A DNA stretch of 64,000 nucleotides from Alteromonas confluentis (GTDB lineage Bacteria; Pseudomonadota; Gammaproteobacteria; Enterobacterales; Alteromonadaceae), in the NCBI RefSeq assembly GCF_001757105.1, contig NZ_MDHN01000029.1:423771-487770 (forward strand). The letters run 5' to 3'. Both the position numbers and the translations under genes were made by a program. Shown here in pieces: positions 54,901 to 63,949 of the stretch. A model generated the notes under the pieces. That model was given only the letters and a program-made list of their open reading frames with translations, ran no database searches and was not told the origin of the DNA. Each line of letters begins with the position of its first letter. Position 1 is the stretch's first letter.

Positions 54901-55054
54901 TCAACAACAAGCCTACCTGAAAGCCCAACTGTTGCAGGTAGATGGCATTCTCGAACGTTCGCCAGAAGGCGTTATTCATATTATTGCCGGCAAACTTACT
55001 GATCGAACAGATTGGTTGGACTCTATTAACGTTCGATCAAGAGACTTTCACTAA
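51962..55054 (+). CDS. dnaE2: Error-prone DNA polymerase DnaE2 (ImuC)
   Basis: This 1030-residue C-family polymerase has an N-terminal PHP domain (YAELVCQSNFSFLTGASSPE, LAITDECSVAGVVRAH), and a palm with PPDIDVDFEHSRREEVIQYI and RGRGSAANSVVCYC-like active-site segments. A helix-hairpin-helix region and a C-terminal OB domain (FTLEDHTGNMNIVVW) follow. It performs SOS translesion synthesis. The ATG 51962 overlaps imuB by 17 bases; ATGs at 51971 and 51980 are alternatives. Confidence 0.95.
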   Translation: MAGMPDMRYAELVCQSNFSFLTGASSPEELVTTASFIGYEALAITDECSVAGVVRAHSEIKRHNLPVKLITGSLFTLSDTLTCVLLCPTKAAYSELCRIITNARRRSPKGEYQLAEWDLKTIQHCLIIWLPDKDPELNNHWAKWLLRHHQSRVWIGVQRRLDGYDHTRFAEYERLHTDYALPITACSHALFHHNDRLALQQVMHAIRKNTTVEKLGQSAISNAEQSLRPLIKLKKLLPSKWLAESVRIASLCTFNLDELRYQYPSELVPDGYTAISYLRECVEAGILRRFPEGISPAIRATIEKELQLIEEQQYEYFFLTIFDIVQFARDNRILYQGRGSAANSVVCYCLEITAVDPRQINVLFERFISKERDEPPDIDVDFEHSRREEVIQYIYSKYGRERTALAATVISFRFKSAFREVGKALGFAESQLDYVIKNINRRDRTVPWQTQIENCGLSSANSKVKQLISLVEQIVGFPRHLSQHVGGFVISAGPLYELVPVENAAMSERTVIQWDKDDLETLGLLKVDVLALGMLTAIRKAFALINEQYPQEVSIPFITRLGDDQQVYDMICEADTVGTFQIESRAQMTMLPRLKPRCYYDLVVQIAIVRPGPIQGDMVHPYLLRRHGRESVSYPSEEVKSVLSRTMGVPIFQEQVIQLAMVAAGFSGGEADQLRRAMASWKKDGRIYEFRDRLIKGMTGRGYSESFAEQLFEQIKGFGGYGFPESHSASFAVLAYVSCWLKHYFPAEFYISLLNSLPMGFYSASQLIQDARRHHIPVLPVCINASEAEHTLVFNNGDKAIRLGMNLVKNLSSEAIQTLLTNRPSVGFKTLDHIKQQAVSEKDLSALASADAFSSIAGNRYQARWQMMDRHTSLPLFSNSAEQLPFDFLPNDTDSLLEDYASTSLSLKHHPIEVVLRKYTIKNLRLANQLNECDNRSVIHVIGCVTCRQSPGTASGATFFTLEDHTGNMNIVVWQNTARHQQQAYLKAQLLQVDGILERSPEGVIHIIAGKLTDRTDWLDSINVRSRDFH

Positions 55055-55216
55055 TCTTTAAGTTGACTAGGCAATGAAATATTTTCTGATCTTTACCCAA
55101 ATTTACAAACACTAACGAATGTTAATGTACTAGCGTAACATTAAGTTATTGATTTTAAATGCACGTTCCTCTGGTCTGTATTTTGCCTTTTGTATGGAAA
55201 TACCTGAGGAGGAATC

Positions 55217-55759
55217 ATGCTTTTTGTTCGTCGAAACTTATTCATCGCAATCATACTCACAGCCTTTTCACTAAGTGCCCATGCCGGCAGGCAAGCTGTC
55301 GCTGTCGATTACTTGCACGGCTCAGACAACATTGACGGAGTTCGACTTGCCTATCGCCCGTTATCCTACGACCTTTACACTGATTGGTTTGGCGATATTA
55401 AACTTTATTGGGAAGCCAGCTTTAATATTTGGGAGTATGGTGAAGATAACAGTCATGCCACCAACCTTGCCGTCGCCATTTCCCCTGTTATCGTAAAACA
55501 ACTTACATCCGTGTATGACAAGTATCCTCTTTACCTTGAAGCAGGCATTGGCGCCAGTTTAGTCAACGACAGACACTTTGCAGGAAAAAATATTGGTTCA
55601 CATTATCAGTTTGAGGATCGTTTAGGCTTTTTGCTGAGTCTTGATGAACAAGAGAATAACCAGATAGCATTACGCTATATGCATTACTCAAATGGTGGTT
55701 TAAACAGCGATAATCCAGGACTCGATTTTCTGAACGTGTCTTATTCTTATCATTTTTAA
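55217..55759 (+). CDS. PagL-like lipid A 3-O-deacylase
   Basis: This 180-residue protein has a signal peptide (LFIAIILTAFSLSAHA) and an eight-strand outer-membrane barrel ending in NVSYSYHF. The catalytic His-Ser pair sits in LRYMHYSNGGLNSDNPGLDF, the PagL signature, with an acidic partner nearby. It removes the 3-O acyl chain from lipid A in the outer leaflet. Strong AGGAGG site before the ATG. Confidence 0.9.
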   Translation: MLFVRRNLFIAIILTAFSLSAHAGRQAVAVDYLHGSDNIDGVRLAYRPLSYDLYTDWFGDIKLYWEASFNIWEYGEDNSHATNLAVAISPVIVKQLTSVYDKYPLYLEAGIGASLVNDRHFAGKNIGSHYQFEDRLGFLLSLDEQENNQIALRYMHYSNGGLNSDNPGLDFLNVSYSYHF

Positions 55760-55797
55760 ACGACTCATCTAGTCGCACAGGCCCACGATACAACGTT

Positions 55798-55837
55798 GGC
55801 AAGTATATTGACTCATACACAAATGAGTGTACTTGCC
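55798..55837 (+). terminator. Hairpin after pagL-like gene
   Basis: GGCAAGTA pairs with TACTTGCC and the inner ACTCAT with ATGAGT, leaving a 4-5 base apical loop. The T-tract afterwards is weak (TTCTCT). It is a probable terminator. The rest of 55760-55996 has no gene. Confidence 0.5.
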
Positions 55838-55996
55838 TTCTCTAAATAAACAGAGATTTCCATTCACTCGACGACCTCATGCCTTTTTTAGAGCTATCAA
55901 TATTAAGAATATTGACCATTAGCATTTGGCAATATTTCTACGCTCTCCTATACCTATATAACGCCACTCATTCATCTTTCGTTAATAGGTGTCAGA

Positions 55997-58900
55997 ATGC
56001 CCCTACTTGGATCGACGCGCCATCCTCGTGCTTCCCTGCTTACCCTAACCATTCTTGCCAGTATATCTGGCTATACGAACGCCCAGGAATCCGTCACTGG
56101 ATTTAACAATGAGGTTGTTACCGAGTTCGACAACTCCAATGTCACCGTTAACGACATCATCAACGAAATTAAAGGGAATGGATTTACCCTCACCAATCCA
56201 CAATTTTCAGCCGTTACTGATGGCTCTGTTGATAAATATCAACAGTTAGGTCTTTTCACCGGATACGAGTTTTTATTTGGCAATAATTTTGGCTCTGGTG
56301 CCATTATGACAACCGGTCGAACCAGGGGGGTATTGGGTGTTGTTTCGCAAACCGGTTTGAACGACGACGATGACAGAACGAATACCACTGATGAGTTTTC
56401 AGGAGGCAGTGTCACTGACCCTAAGTATGGCTCATCACCTGACGATGAAGCATATGATCGCGTAGAGCTCACTTTCGACGCGTTTGCAGAAGCCGGGAAT
56501 GATACTTTAATTATTGATTTTATCTTCGGCTCTGATGAATACACGGAATTTGCTGGCGGAACATTCGCAGATGCTATGGTCATCATTGTAGGTAACAGCC
56601 CTGGTGTGAATTGTGTTCAAACACCAGATGGCCAGCTATTGAACGTCAATACAGTAAACAGCACTTCCAATAGCTTCTTGTTCATCAATAATGACACCGA
56701 CGATGGCGGAATTGGCGCTGCGACTCAGATGGATGGTTACACCAAAAGACTCACATGTAGAGCCCCAATTACGCCAGAAACAACAACACCTGTATTAGTA
56801 GGTATTGCCGACAAAGGAGATGCCAGTTACGACTCCTGGGCATTCTTTAAAGCACAAAGTTTAAGAGCTGAACCCGGCGGTGACTGGGGTGATGCGCCAG
56901 ATACATACTTCACATTAAATGCTTCCGGCGGTGCAGTTCACACCATTAAAGAAGGTGTCTACCTGGGGAAACAGGTAAGTGGTGAAGTAGATGGATTCAA
57001 AGACGGAGTCGACGATAGCGCAGGCGCTGCACTAGACGATGACGACGATGGTGTGGAACAGTTTCCTCAGTTGAACGCCAGTACCATTGGCGGCAGCTAT
57101 TCTGTAGATGTCGAAACAACCGCAATTACTGGACAGAATTCTACATTAATTGGCTGGATAGATTTTGACCATAACGGACAATTTGATGCTGACGAAGCGG
57201 CGCAGGTCACCATTCCGGATGGCACGTACGAGACAATCACCACGCTGACCTGGAGTAATCTGAATACAACCGGTCCTAACGTGACAGACGGAACAACTTA
57301 TGCGCGCTTCAGAATAGTTGAAAGTAGCGAATCAATTACGAATACCGACAGCGCCGGGAGTTTTAGCTCGGGTGAAGTAGAAGATTATCGGTTTAATATT
57401 TCTGGCGGAACTGATACAACCCCTCCCGTTGTTGTAATTGACCCGACCCCAAAAGCCATAAAGTCCAACCAAAATAATTATCCCGTAACCGGAACTTGTG
57501 AAGTAGGTGATGGTGACGTTACGGTAGGTATTTCCGGCGCTTCCCCTTCTTCTCAAGATGTATCATGTTTATCAAATGGTACCTGGACTGCCAACTTCGA
57601 CGTGAGCGGTGTGGCCGATGGCAGCAATCAGGTAGTCACAACAGCGAGTCAAACAGATTTTAGTGGCAACCAAGGAAACGCCACGCCAGTTTCCGCAGAT
57701 AAAGATACAACCGATCCTGTGGTGACTATTGATAATCTACCAACAGCAAATGTCGGCAACTCGGCAAGCTATCCGGTAACAGGTACGTGTACGGCCGGAG
57801 ACGGCGACGTTACTGTAAGCCTCAATGGTGGGAATCAAACTTTAGCGTCATGTTCTGCGGGCGGTACCTGGAGTACCACATTTGATGTTACTGGTATTTC
57901 GGATGGCAGCAATGTCATCTCTATCGATGCTGAACAAACCGATGTGAACGGCTATACAGGAAATGCTTCTCAGAAACAGGCTGACAAAGATACTTCAGCA
58001 CCCACTGTTTCCATCGATACCGCACCCACGGCCAATATCAGTAATCGTACCAATTATGTGGTATCTGGCAGCTGCTCGGACGATGGGACTGACAATGTCA
58101 ATGTGGCAATAAGTGGCGCATCGCCATCCGATCAGGATGTGGATTGTAGTGGTGGAAGTTGGACTGCAACCTTTGATGTGAGCAGCATTTCCGACGGGAC
58201 AAGCCAAATAGTCATAGATGCAACGCACACCGATCCGGCTAACAACGTCACAAACGCTACGCAAGTACAACGGGATAAAGATACCGTTCAACCCCTGGTA
58301 GCCATTGTAAGCGCACCTACCGTTACTCCTGCGAATCAAACTTCATGGCCAGTATCAGGCACCTGTGAAGTCGACGGCACAAATAACGTTGTCGTGAATT
58401 TATCAAATGGTGCAAGTCAAACACTAAACTGTGCCAGTGGAGTATGGTCTACGACATTTGATGTTTCATCCATTCCTGACGGAGATCCTGCTTTCACAGT
58501 TAGCACAACACATACTGACAATGCAGGGAATCAGGCGTCAGCTGGCCCGGTCCCGGTTACGAAAGATACAACCCCTCCTGTCGTTACGATTGACTCACCG
58601 GGATGGTCCAATATACAGAATCAAACCAGCTATCCAGTTTCAGGGACATGTACTTCCGGCGATGGCGACGTTGAGGTGACAGTAACAGATGGCACTCCTG
58701 AAACACAAACCGTTGCATGTAATGCGGGGGCATGGAGTGCCACGGTAGATAGTCAGAATATTACAGATGGCAACGATACGGTCATTATCAATGCGAGCCA
58801 AACCGATGCTGTAGGGAATACCGGCGTGGCAACCCAAGCCGAAGGTGATAAAGATACAGTGGCGCCTCAGGTAGCAATCAGCAATGTACCTGCAGTTATC

Positions 58901-61900
58901 GCTGACGGCAGTCCATTTACCATTGATTTAACCTTTACCGAGGCTGTTTCTGGTTTCACATTGAGCGATATCCAGGTTACCAATGCTACGCTATCGTCCT
59001 TTACCACTAACAGCAGTTCGTCTTATCAGGTAACCGTCACCCCGGACGGAGGCGGTAATATTACGATAACCGTTCCGGATGATGTGGCGACTGATGTAGC
59101 AGCCAATAATAATATCGGCAACAGCGCGTTCGTCAGCTACGACAGCGATAATGATGGCCTGACAAATAACGTTGAAGCCGCGCTAGGGACCGACCCTAAT
59201 AATCCGGATACAGACGGCGATGGTATTCCTGACAATGTCGAAGTAAGCGACCCCGGTAACCCCACCGACACAGATAACGACGGCATAATCGATGCGCTCG
59301 ACCCTGATGATGATAACGATGGGATAGCCACCGCACTAGAAGACGCGAATAGTGATGCCGACGGCAACCCACAAACCAATCCAACAGATTCTGATGGAGA
59401 TGGAACACCTGATTACCTCGACAGTGATAGTGATGCTGACAATATTCCCGATCGCCTTGAAACAAACAGTAGCGGTATCGATGCGGATAATGATGGTATT
59501 CCGGATGATATTGATGCATCTGTGACAGGTGGCCCTGATGCGAATAATGACGGTGTAGATGACAACGCCGAAGCAACCAATACGACAGGAACAGGCAGTG
59601 CTGATTACTTGTCACTGGATGCTGACGGTGATGGACTTCCTGACTATGTTGAATCTGGAGCGGTTTTCGCTGACAGCGATAGCGACGGAATCGACAATTA
59701 CATTGATGCTGATTTTACCGGTGGGCCTGATGCTAATAATGACGGGTTCGATGACACAGTCGTCGCTTCCGATGCAGATGGTGATAGCACGCCAGATTTT
59801 CAGGACAAAGATGCCGACAATGATGGATTACCTGACACCTTCGAAGCACAGGCAACCACCACAGATACTGATGGGGATGGAATAGCCGATACTTTTGATG
59901 TTGATCAGACTGGTGGCGCCGACGCTAACGGTGATGGCATTGATGATAATGCTATAACCGCTATACCTGATACCGATAACGACGGCATTGCGGACTATCG
60001 TGATAAAGACAGTGATGGTGACGGCCTTCCAGACAGCGTAGAAATGCAATCCAGTGGCTCCGATTCCGACGCCGATGGTATTGATGACGCTTTTGATGTT
60101 GATCAGACGGGCGGTACTGATGCCAATGGAGACGGCATTGATGATAACACCAACCCTTACGCTCTCGATTTCGACAATGACGGTGTGCCCGACTTCCTCG
60201 ACAGCGACAGTGATAACGACGGCATCAGTGACGGTGAAGAAGCCAACGTTAGCGGCCCGGATACCGATGGTGACGGCATTCCAGACAGCCTGGACGTCGA
60301 TCAGACGGGCGGCCCCGATACCAATAATGATGGCGTAGATGACAATTACATTCCCACCGACACCGATGGCGATGGTGCGCCAGATTATCTTGATCGCGAT
60401 GCAGACGGAGATGGTGTACCGGATGCTGTTGAGGGAACGTCGCAGACTGATAATGACGGCACAGCGGATTATCGCGACGCTGACAGCGACAATGATGGGA
60501 TCCCTGACTCTACTGAAGCAATGATTAGCGGTATTGATTCCGACGGAGACGGTATCGACGATGCTTTTGATGTTGACCAGACTGGTGGCACCGATGCCAA
60601 CAACGACGGCGTCGATGACAATGTTACGCTAACCGACAGCAATGAAAATGGTACTCCAGACTATCTCGACAACCAGGTAGATACAGACGGCGACGGCTTA
60701 TCTGACGTAGATGAAGGCAATGGCGATATTGATGTAGACGGAATACCTAATTACGCCGACACAGATAGCGACGGCGACGGTATTCCCGACTCAGTAGAAG
60801 GCCAGATTGATAGCGATGGAGACGGAACAGCGGACTACCTTGATACAGATTCAGATAATGATGGTATCAGTGATGCGCTGGAAGGAACATCTGACTCAGA
60901 TTTAGACGGTACACCAGACTATCTAGATACCAGCATTGATGAAGACAACGACGGAGTGCCAGACATCGTTGAGGGAACAAACGATACCGACGGTGACGGC
61001 ACACCAGACTACCTCGATGCTGACTCTGACAACGATGGATTACCGGACGGTTATGAATTTGGTCTAACAGGCGCAGACAGTGACGGCGATGGCATAGACG
61101 ATTATCTTGATGCAGATAGCACTGGCGGTCAAGATACAAACAATGATGGTATTGACGACAGTGTGAGCGGTATAGATACCGATGGTGATGGCGTAGCTGA
61201 CTATCAATCGGTTGATGCAGATGGAGATGGCGTGCCCGACCGAGTTGAAATAGCGTCGTCTTTCATCGACTCAGACCAAGATGGCATTCCCGATGTCTAT
61301 GATGTGGATAGCACAGGCGGTGTTGATGAAGACGCCGACGGTATTGATGATCAATTTGATGCCGACTTTAACTCGGGGCCTGACGCCAATGGCGATGGAA
61401 TAAATGACCTCGCTCTCGTCGTGCCTGACCACGATGGCGACCAACTCCCGGATCACCTTGATGCAGACAGTGATAATGACAGTATCTCCGATGGTGTCGA
61501 AGCAAACGCAACTGGATTCGATAATGACGGAGATGGGATTGATGACGCTTTTGACAGTGACTATACGGGCATCGACACTGACGGAGACGGCTACGCAGAT
61601 GGCGGCGTTACGATAGACACAGATGGCGACGGTATTATCGACATGTTCGACTTGGACAGTGATAACGATGGACGGTTCGATTCACTCGAAGCAAGCAGTA
61701 CCGATGCTGACCGAGATGGTATTGCCGACAGTCCTGTATCAATAATTACTAACCCCGTTGATTCGGACGGCGACGGTATTCCTGACTTCCGAGACCTCGA
61801 TTCGAATAACGACGGTAATTACGACATTGATGGAACCCCTGAGTCGCGGTTTGATAATAATGGAGACGGACGTATTGATCTTACCGGCGATATAGATGGC

Positions 61901-63499
61901 GACGGCATCGACGATGCTGTGGATAGCGATCTCACCATCAAAGGTGCCGGTGGAAACAACGACATCGATTTCGATGGTGCAGCCAATGCTGTAGATAATG
62001 ATGATGATAATGATGGCCTAGCAGATATTACAGAAGGGACCATTGACTCCGACGGTGACGGCATTATTGATAGTCGCGATGCCGATAGTGACAATGATGG
62101 TATTCCTGATGTTGTGGAAACGGATAGACCGGCTGCCACTGGGATTGATGATGACTTCGACGGAATAGATAACGCTTATGATGTCGACAGTACCGGAGGT
62201 ATTGATGCAGACAACGACGGTGTCGATGATCAATTTGTAATCCCAGATACAGATGGTGATGGTATTCCTGATTACCTAGATACCGATAGTGATAATGACG
62301 GGCTAACTGACGCAGAAGAACAATCTCTCGTGCCTCTTAGTGGTGTAGACAGAGATAACGACGGCATTGACGATGCGATCGATGTTACATACACCTTTGG
62401 CACAGACAGCAATAACGACGGCGTGGATGACAATTTGGTCAGTACGAGCGATTTTGATGGCGACGGCTTACTCAATTATCGGGATAACGATAGCGACGGC
62501 GATGGCATCGAAGATGCGAAGGAAGGAAGAAGTGATAGCGACGGCGACGGTATTCCTGATTATGCAGATACTGACTCCGATAACGATGGGATACCGGACA
62601 TTGAGGAAGGCGATATAGACACAGACGGCGACGGCATACCTAATAGACTGGACTTAGACTCTGATGGTGACGGCATTCCCGATAATATCGAAAGAACGAC
62701 AGATACCGATGGAGACGGCATTCCCAATTATCTTGAGAAAGATAGTGATAATGATGGTATCGATGATGATAAGGAGAATGGAGACTTTAATCAGGATGGC
62801 ATAAACGACCGTTTACAGGCTCACGACAAAGTGGAATCAACTTATACAGGATCAGGAAGTATGTCTGCGACTTTACTAATACTAGGATTTGCAATCGCAT
62901 TGGTGCGACGGAAGAAAGTACTTTTACTGTGCATGATTTCGCTTTTCTCCTTATGCAGTAAAGCAGAGAGCGAGAGCGATTCAGCATTAAGCCCTCAATT
63001 GGAAAAGAGTCACTTTTACGTGTTCGGCGGTTATGGTGTGAGCAGACTTTACCCAGATAATAACGGAACAATCTGGCGTGTCTATGATGATAGTAATTCA
63101 TCAGCGCTGGCTGGCGTTGGCTACATGTTAAAACCAAAGTGGTCAATCGAAGTCAACTACGCCATTTTAGGAGAAGCAAAGCTGTCGAGCTTAAATCCTT
63201 CAATAACAGATGACTTGTTGATCGATTACAAAGGGTTGTCAGCTGATATTCTTTATTGGCTTAAGAAGCCGCAAAGTAGATGGAATGTATACATAAAGGG
63301 CGGTGCGGGACTCCTCACAACAAAAGGAAACTTGGAGCAACATCACCGGCAAGTTGAGCAGGTACAGCTCAAAATTGGTGTGGGAGCACACTGGCAAATA
63401 AATGATGAATGGGGCATTCGTTTAGATCTAGTCAGTTACGATGAAGACGCAAGAATAGGAAGCCTACAAGTCGTCTATCGCTTTACCGATGATAATTAG
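55997..63499 (+). CDS. Giant secreted multidomain TSP3-repeat protein fused in frame to an outer-membrane beta-barrel
   Basis: This is one uninterrupted 2500-codon frame. It has a signal peptide (about 1-33, LLTLTILASISGYTNA), a choice-of-anchor L domain (about 35-300: LFTGYEFLFGNNFGSGAIMT, IIDFIFGSDEYTEF) and a GEVED domain (about 300-470, ending FSSGEVEDYRF). Five Ig-like repeats (about 471-955) and one further Ig-like domain (to about 1045) follow. About 1045-2275 is acidic thrombospondin type 3 repeats (DSDGDGIPD-type), expected to bind calcium. At about 2285-2307 comes a GlyGly-CTERM-like sorting signal (TGSGSMSATLLILGFAIALVRRKK). It is not terminal: the frame continues into VLLLCMISLFSLCSKAES, a second signal-peptide-like segment, and a 170-residue OmpA-like barrel ending LQVVYRFTDDN. 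ATG 55997 follows AGG. It is probably a surface adhesin or matrix protein. Confidence 0.85.
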   Translation: MPLLGSTRHPRASLLTLTILASISGYTNAQESVTGFNNEVVTEFDNSNVTVNDIINEIKGNGFTLTNPQFSAVTDGSVDKYQQLGLFTGYEFLFGNNFGSGAIMTTGRTRGVLGVVSQTGLNDDDDRTNTTDEFSGGSVTDPKYGSSPDDEAYDRVELTFDAFAEAGNDTLIIDFIFGSDEYTEFAGGTFADAMVIIVGNSPGVNCVQTPDGQLLNVNTVNSTSNSFLFINNDTDDGGIGAATQMDGYTKRLTCRAPITPETTTPVLVGIADKGDASYDSWAFFKAQSLRAEPGGDWGDAPDTYFTLNASGGAVHTIKEGVYLGKQVSGEVDGFKDGVDDSAGAALDDDDDGVEQFPQLNASTIGGSYSVDVETTAITGQNSTLIGWIDFDHNGQFDADEAAQVTIPDGTYETITTLTWSNLNTTGPNVTDGTTYARFRIVESSESITNTDSAGSFSSGEVEDYRFNISGGTDTTPPVVVIDPTPKAIKSNQNNYPVTGTCEVGDGDVTVGISGASPSSQDVSCLSNGTWTANFDVSGVADGSNQVVTTASQTDFSGNQGNATPVSADKDTTDPVVTIDNLPTANVGNSASYPVTGTCTAGDGDVTVSLNGGNQTLASCSAGGTWSTTFDVTGISDGSNVISIDAEQTDVNGYTGNASQKQADKDTSAPTVSIDTAPTANISNRTNYVVSGSCSDDGTDNVNVAISGASPSDQDVDCSGGSWTATFDVSSISDGTSQIVIDATHTDPANNVTNATQVQRDKDTVQPLVAIVSAPTVTPANQTSWPVSGTCEVDGTNNVVVNLSNGASQTLNCASGVWSTTFDVSSIPDGDPAFTVSTTHTDNAGNQASAGPVPVTKDTTPPVVTIDSPGWSNIQNQTSYPVSGTCTSGDGDVEVTVTDGTPETQTVACNAGAWSATVDSQNITDGNDTVIINASQTDAVGNTGVATQAEGDKDTVAPQVAISNVPAVIADGSPFTIDLTFTEAVSGFTLSDIQVTNATLSSFTTNSSSSYQVTVTPDGGGNITITVPDDVATDVAANNNIGNSAFVSYDSDNDGLTNNVEAALGTDPNNPDTDGDGIPDNVEVSDPGNPTDTDNDGIIDALDPDDDNDGIATALEDANSDADGNPQTNPTDSDGDGTPDYLDSDSDADNIPDRLETNSSGIDADNDGIPDDIDASVTGGPDANNDGVDDNAEATNTTGTGSADYLSLDADGDGLPDYVESGAVFADSDSDGIDNYIDADFTGGPDANNDGFDDTVVASDADGDSTPDFQDKDADNDGLPDTFEAQATTTDTDGDGIADTFDVDQTGGADANGDGIDDNAITAIPDTDNDGIADYRDKDSDGDGLPDSVEMQSSGSDSDADGIDDAFDVDQTGGTDANGDGIDDNTNPYALDFDNDGVPDFLDSDSDNDGISDGEEANVSGPDTDGDGIPDSLDVDQTGGPDTNNDGVDDNYIPTDTDGDGAPDYLDRDADGDGVPDAVEGTSQTDNDGTADYRDADSDNDGIPDSTEAMISGIDSDGDGIDDAFDVDQTGGTDANNDGVDDNVTLTDSNENGTPDYLDNQVDTDGDGLSDVDEGNGDIDVDGIPNYADTDSDGDGIPDSVEGQIDSDGDGTADYLDTDSDNDGISDALEGTSDSDLDGTPDYLDTSIDEDNDGVPDIVEGTNDTDGDGTPDYLDADSDNDGLPDGYEFGLTGADSDGDGIDDYLDADSTGGQDTNNDGIDDSVSGIDTDGDGVADYQSVDADGDGVPDRVEIASSFIDSDQDGIPDVYDVDSTGGVDEDADGIDDQFDADFNSGPDANGDGINDLALVVPDHDGDQLPDHLDADSDNDSISDGVEANATGFDNDGDGIDDAFDSDYTGIDTDGDGYADGGVTIDTDGDGIIDMFDLDSDNDGRFDSLEASSTDADRDGIADSPVSIITNPVDSDGDGIPDFRDLDSNNDGNYDIDGTPESRFDNNGDGRIDLTGDIDGDGIDDAVDSDLTIKGAGGNNDIDFDGAANAVDNDDDNDGLADITEGTIDSDGDGIIDSRDADSDNDGIPDVVETDRPAATGIDDDFDGIDNAYDVDSTGGIDADNDGVDDQFVIPDTDGDGIPDYLDTDSDNDGLTDAEEQSLVPLSGVDRDNDGIDDAIDVTYTFGTDSNNDGVDDNLVSTSDFDGDGLLNYRDNDSDGDGIEDAKEGRSDSDGDGIPDYADTDSDNDGIPDIEEGDIDTDGDGIPNRLDLDSDGDGIPDNIERTTDTDGDGIPNYLEKDSDNDGIDDDKENGDFNQDGINDRLQAHDKVESTYTGSGSMSATLLILGFAIALVRRKKVLLLCMISLFSLCSKAESESDSALSPQLEKSHFYVFGGYGVSRLYPDNNGTIWRVYDDSNSSALAGVGYMLKPKWSIEVNYAILGEAKLSSLNPSITDDLLIDYKGLSADILYWLKKPQSRWNVYIKGGAGLLTTKGNLEQHHRQVEQVQLKIGVGAHWQINDEWGIRLDLVSYDEDARIGSLQVVYRFTDDN
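57410..58860 (+). repeat. Five tandem Ig-like coding repeats
   Basis: Five units of about 95 codons each end in a DKDT-like junction (SADKDTTDP, QADKDTSAP, QRDKDTVQP, VTKDTTPP, GDKDTVAP). Each contains the pattern YPVTGTCxxGDGDVxV and a second Cys about 25-30 residues later. The Cys pair recurs in every unit, predicting one disulfide per domain after export. Confidence 0.7.
59140..62800 (+). repeat. Thrombospondin type 3 repeat array
   Basis: About 1220 codons of Asp/Gly-rich short units (consensus DxDxDGxPD with variants) are arranged in larger super-units marked by FDVDQTGG. That word occurs at 59897, 60095, 60293 and 60569, i.e. steps of 66, 66 and 92 codons. Related markers DADFTGG, DVDSTGG and DADSTGG occur elsewhere. 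Unlike recently duplicated arrays, the copies vary at the DNA level, so the array is old or under diversifying codon use. Confidence 0.75.
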
Positions 63500-63542
63500 T
63501 TCATAACGGAATGACTTAACACGTTAAGCTAAAGGACAAAAC

Positions 63543-63576
63543 GAAAAAAGCCCGCTCAGATGAGCGGGCTTTTTCG
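63543..63576. terminator. Bidirectional terminator between the giant gene and the rRNA operon
   Basis: AAAAAAGCCCGCTCA and TGAGCGGGCTTTTT form a long stem with a 2-base gap at the tip. It has T-runs on both strands, so it should stop both the plus-strand gene and the minus-strand rRNA operon, whose last gene is 5S. Confidence 0.9.
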
Positions 63577-63583
63577 TAATTGG

Positions 63584-63703
63584 GAGCCTGACGGTGTGCT
63601 ACTCTCACATGGGGAAACCCCACACTACCATCGCCGCTAACGCGTTTCACTTCTGAGTTCGGAATGGGATCAGGTGGGACCACGTCGCTATTGCCGTCAG
63701 GCA
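63584..63703 (-). rRNA. 5S ribosomal RNA
   Basis: The minus strand reads TGCCTGACGGCAATAGCGAC at its 5' end (63703) and closes with CACACCGTCAGGC, which pairs with the start. The internal GAACTCAGAAGTGAAACG and CGATGGTAGTGTGGGG are hallmark 5S segments. About 120 nt. The ends are accurate to a few bases. Confidence 0.95.
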
Positions 63704-63949
63704 AAGTCGTGCAAAACCGAATGCTTTTTCTCGGCTTTTGCGCAAGGAGGACAAACAGTACTCTCCGGAGTATGTCTATCAGCCTTTATAAACTTTTAAG
63801 CTGAATCTTAATTTCACTGATGTAGTCATCAATGAATTAACAATTCTGGAAAACGATATTTTCATCAATCTTAAGTAACGCTACTCTAACTTCTTAATTA
63901 GTCAGTCATGACCATCAACTTCTAAATGATAAAGCCATTTAGGCGTTGT
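63704..63949 (-). other. 23S-5S spacer of the rRNA operon
   Basis: This 246-base spacer contains no gene. It includes CTCCGGAG near 63762-63769, a short palindrome that may be part of an RNase processing stem. No tRNA lies in the spacer. Confidence 0.6.

Noticed and set aside
55879..56106. 75-codon frame ahead of and overlapping the giant gene
   Set aside because: It is in a different frame from the giant gene, has no ribosome site, and its second half is the signal-peptide region of the giant gene read out of frame.
59137..62475. Long antisense frames rich in Ser/Pro or His/Arg within the TSP3 array
   Set aside because: They are out-of-frame shadows of the repetitive GAC/GAT/GGC coding sequence and have no start signals.
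59140..62800. Possible CRISPR array because of regular short repeats
   Set aside because: The repeats are coding (TSP3 Asp/Gly units), vary in sequence, have no unique spacers and no cas genes nearby.
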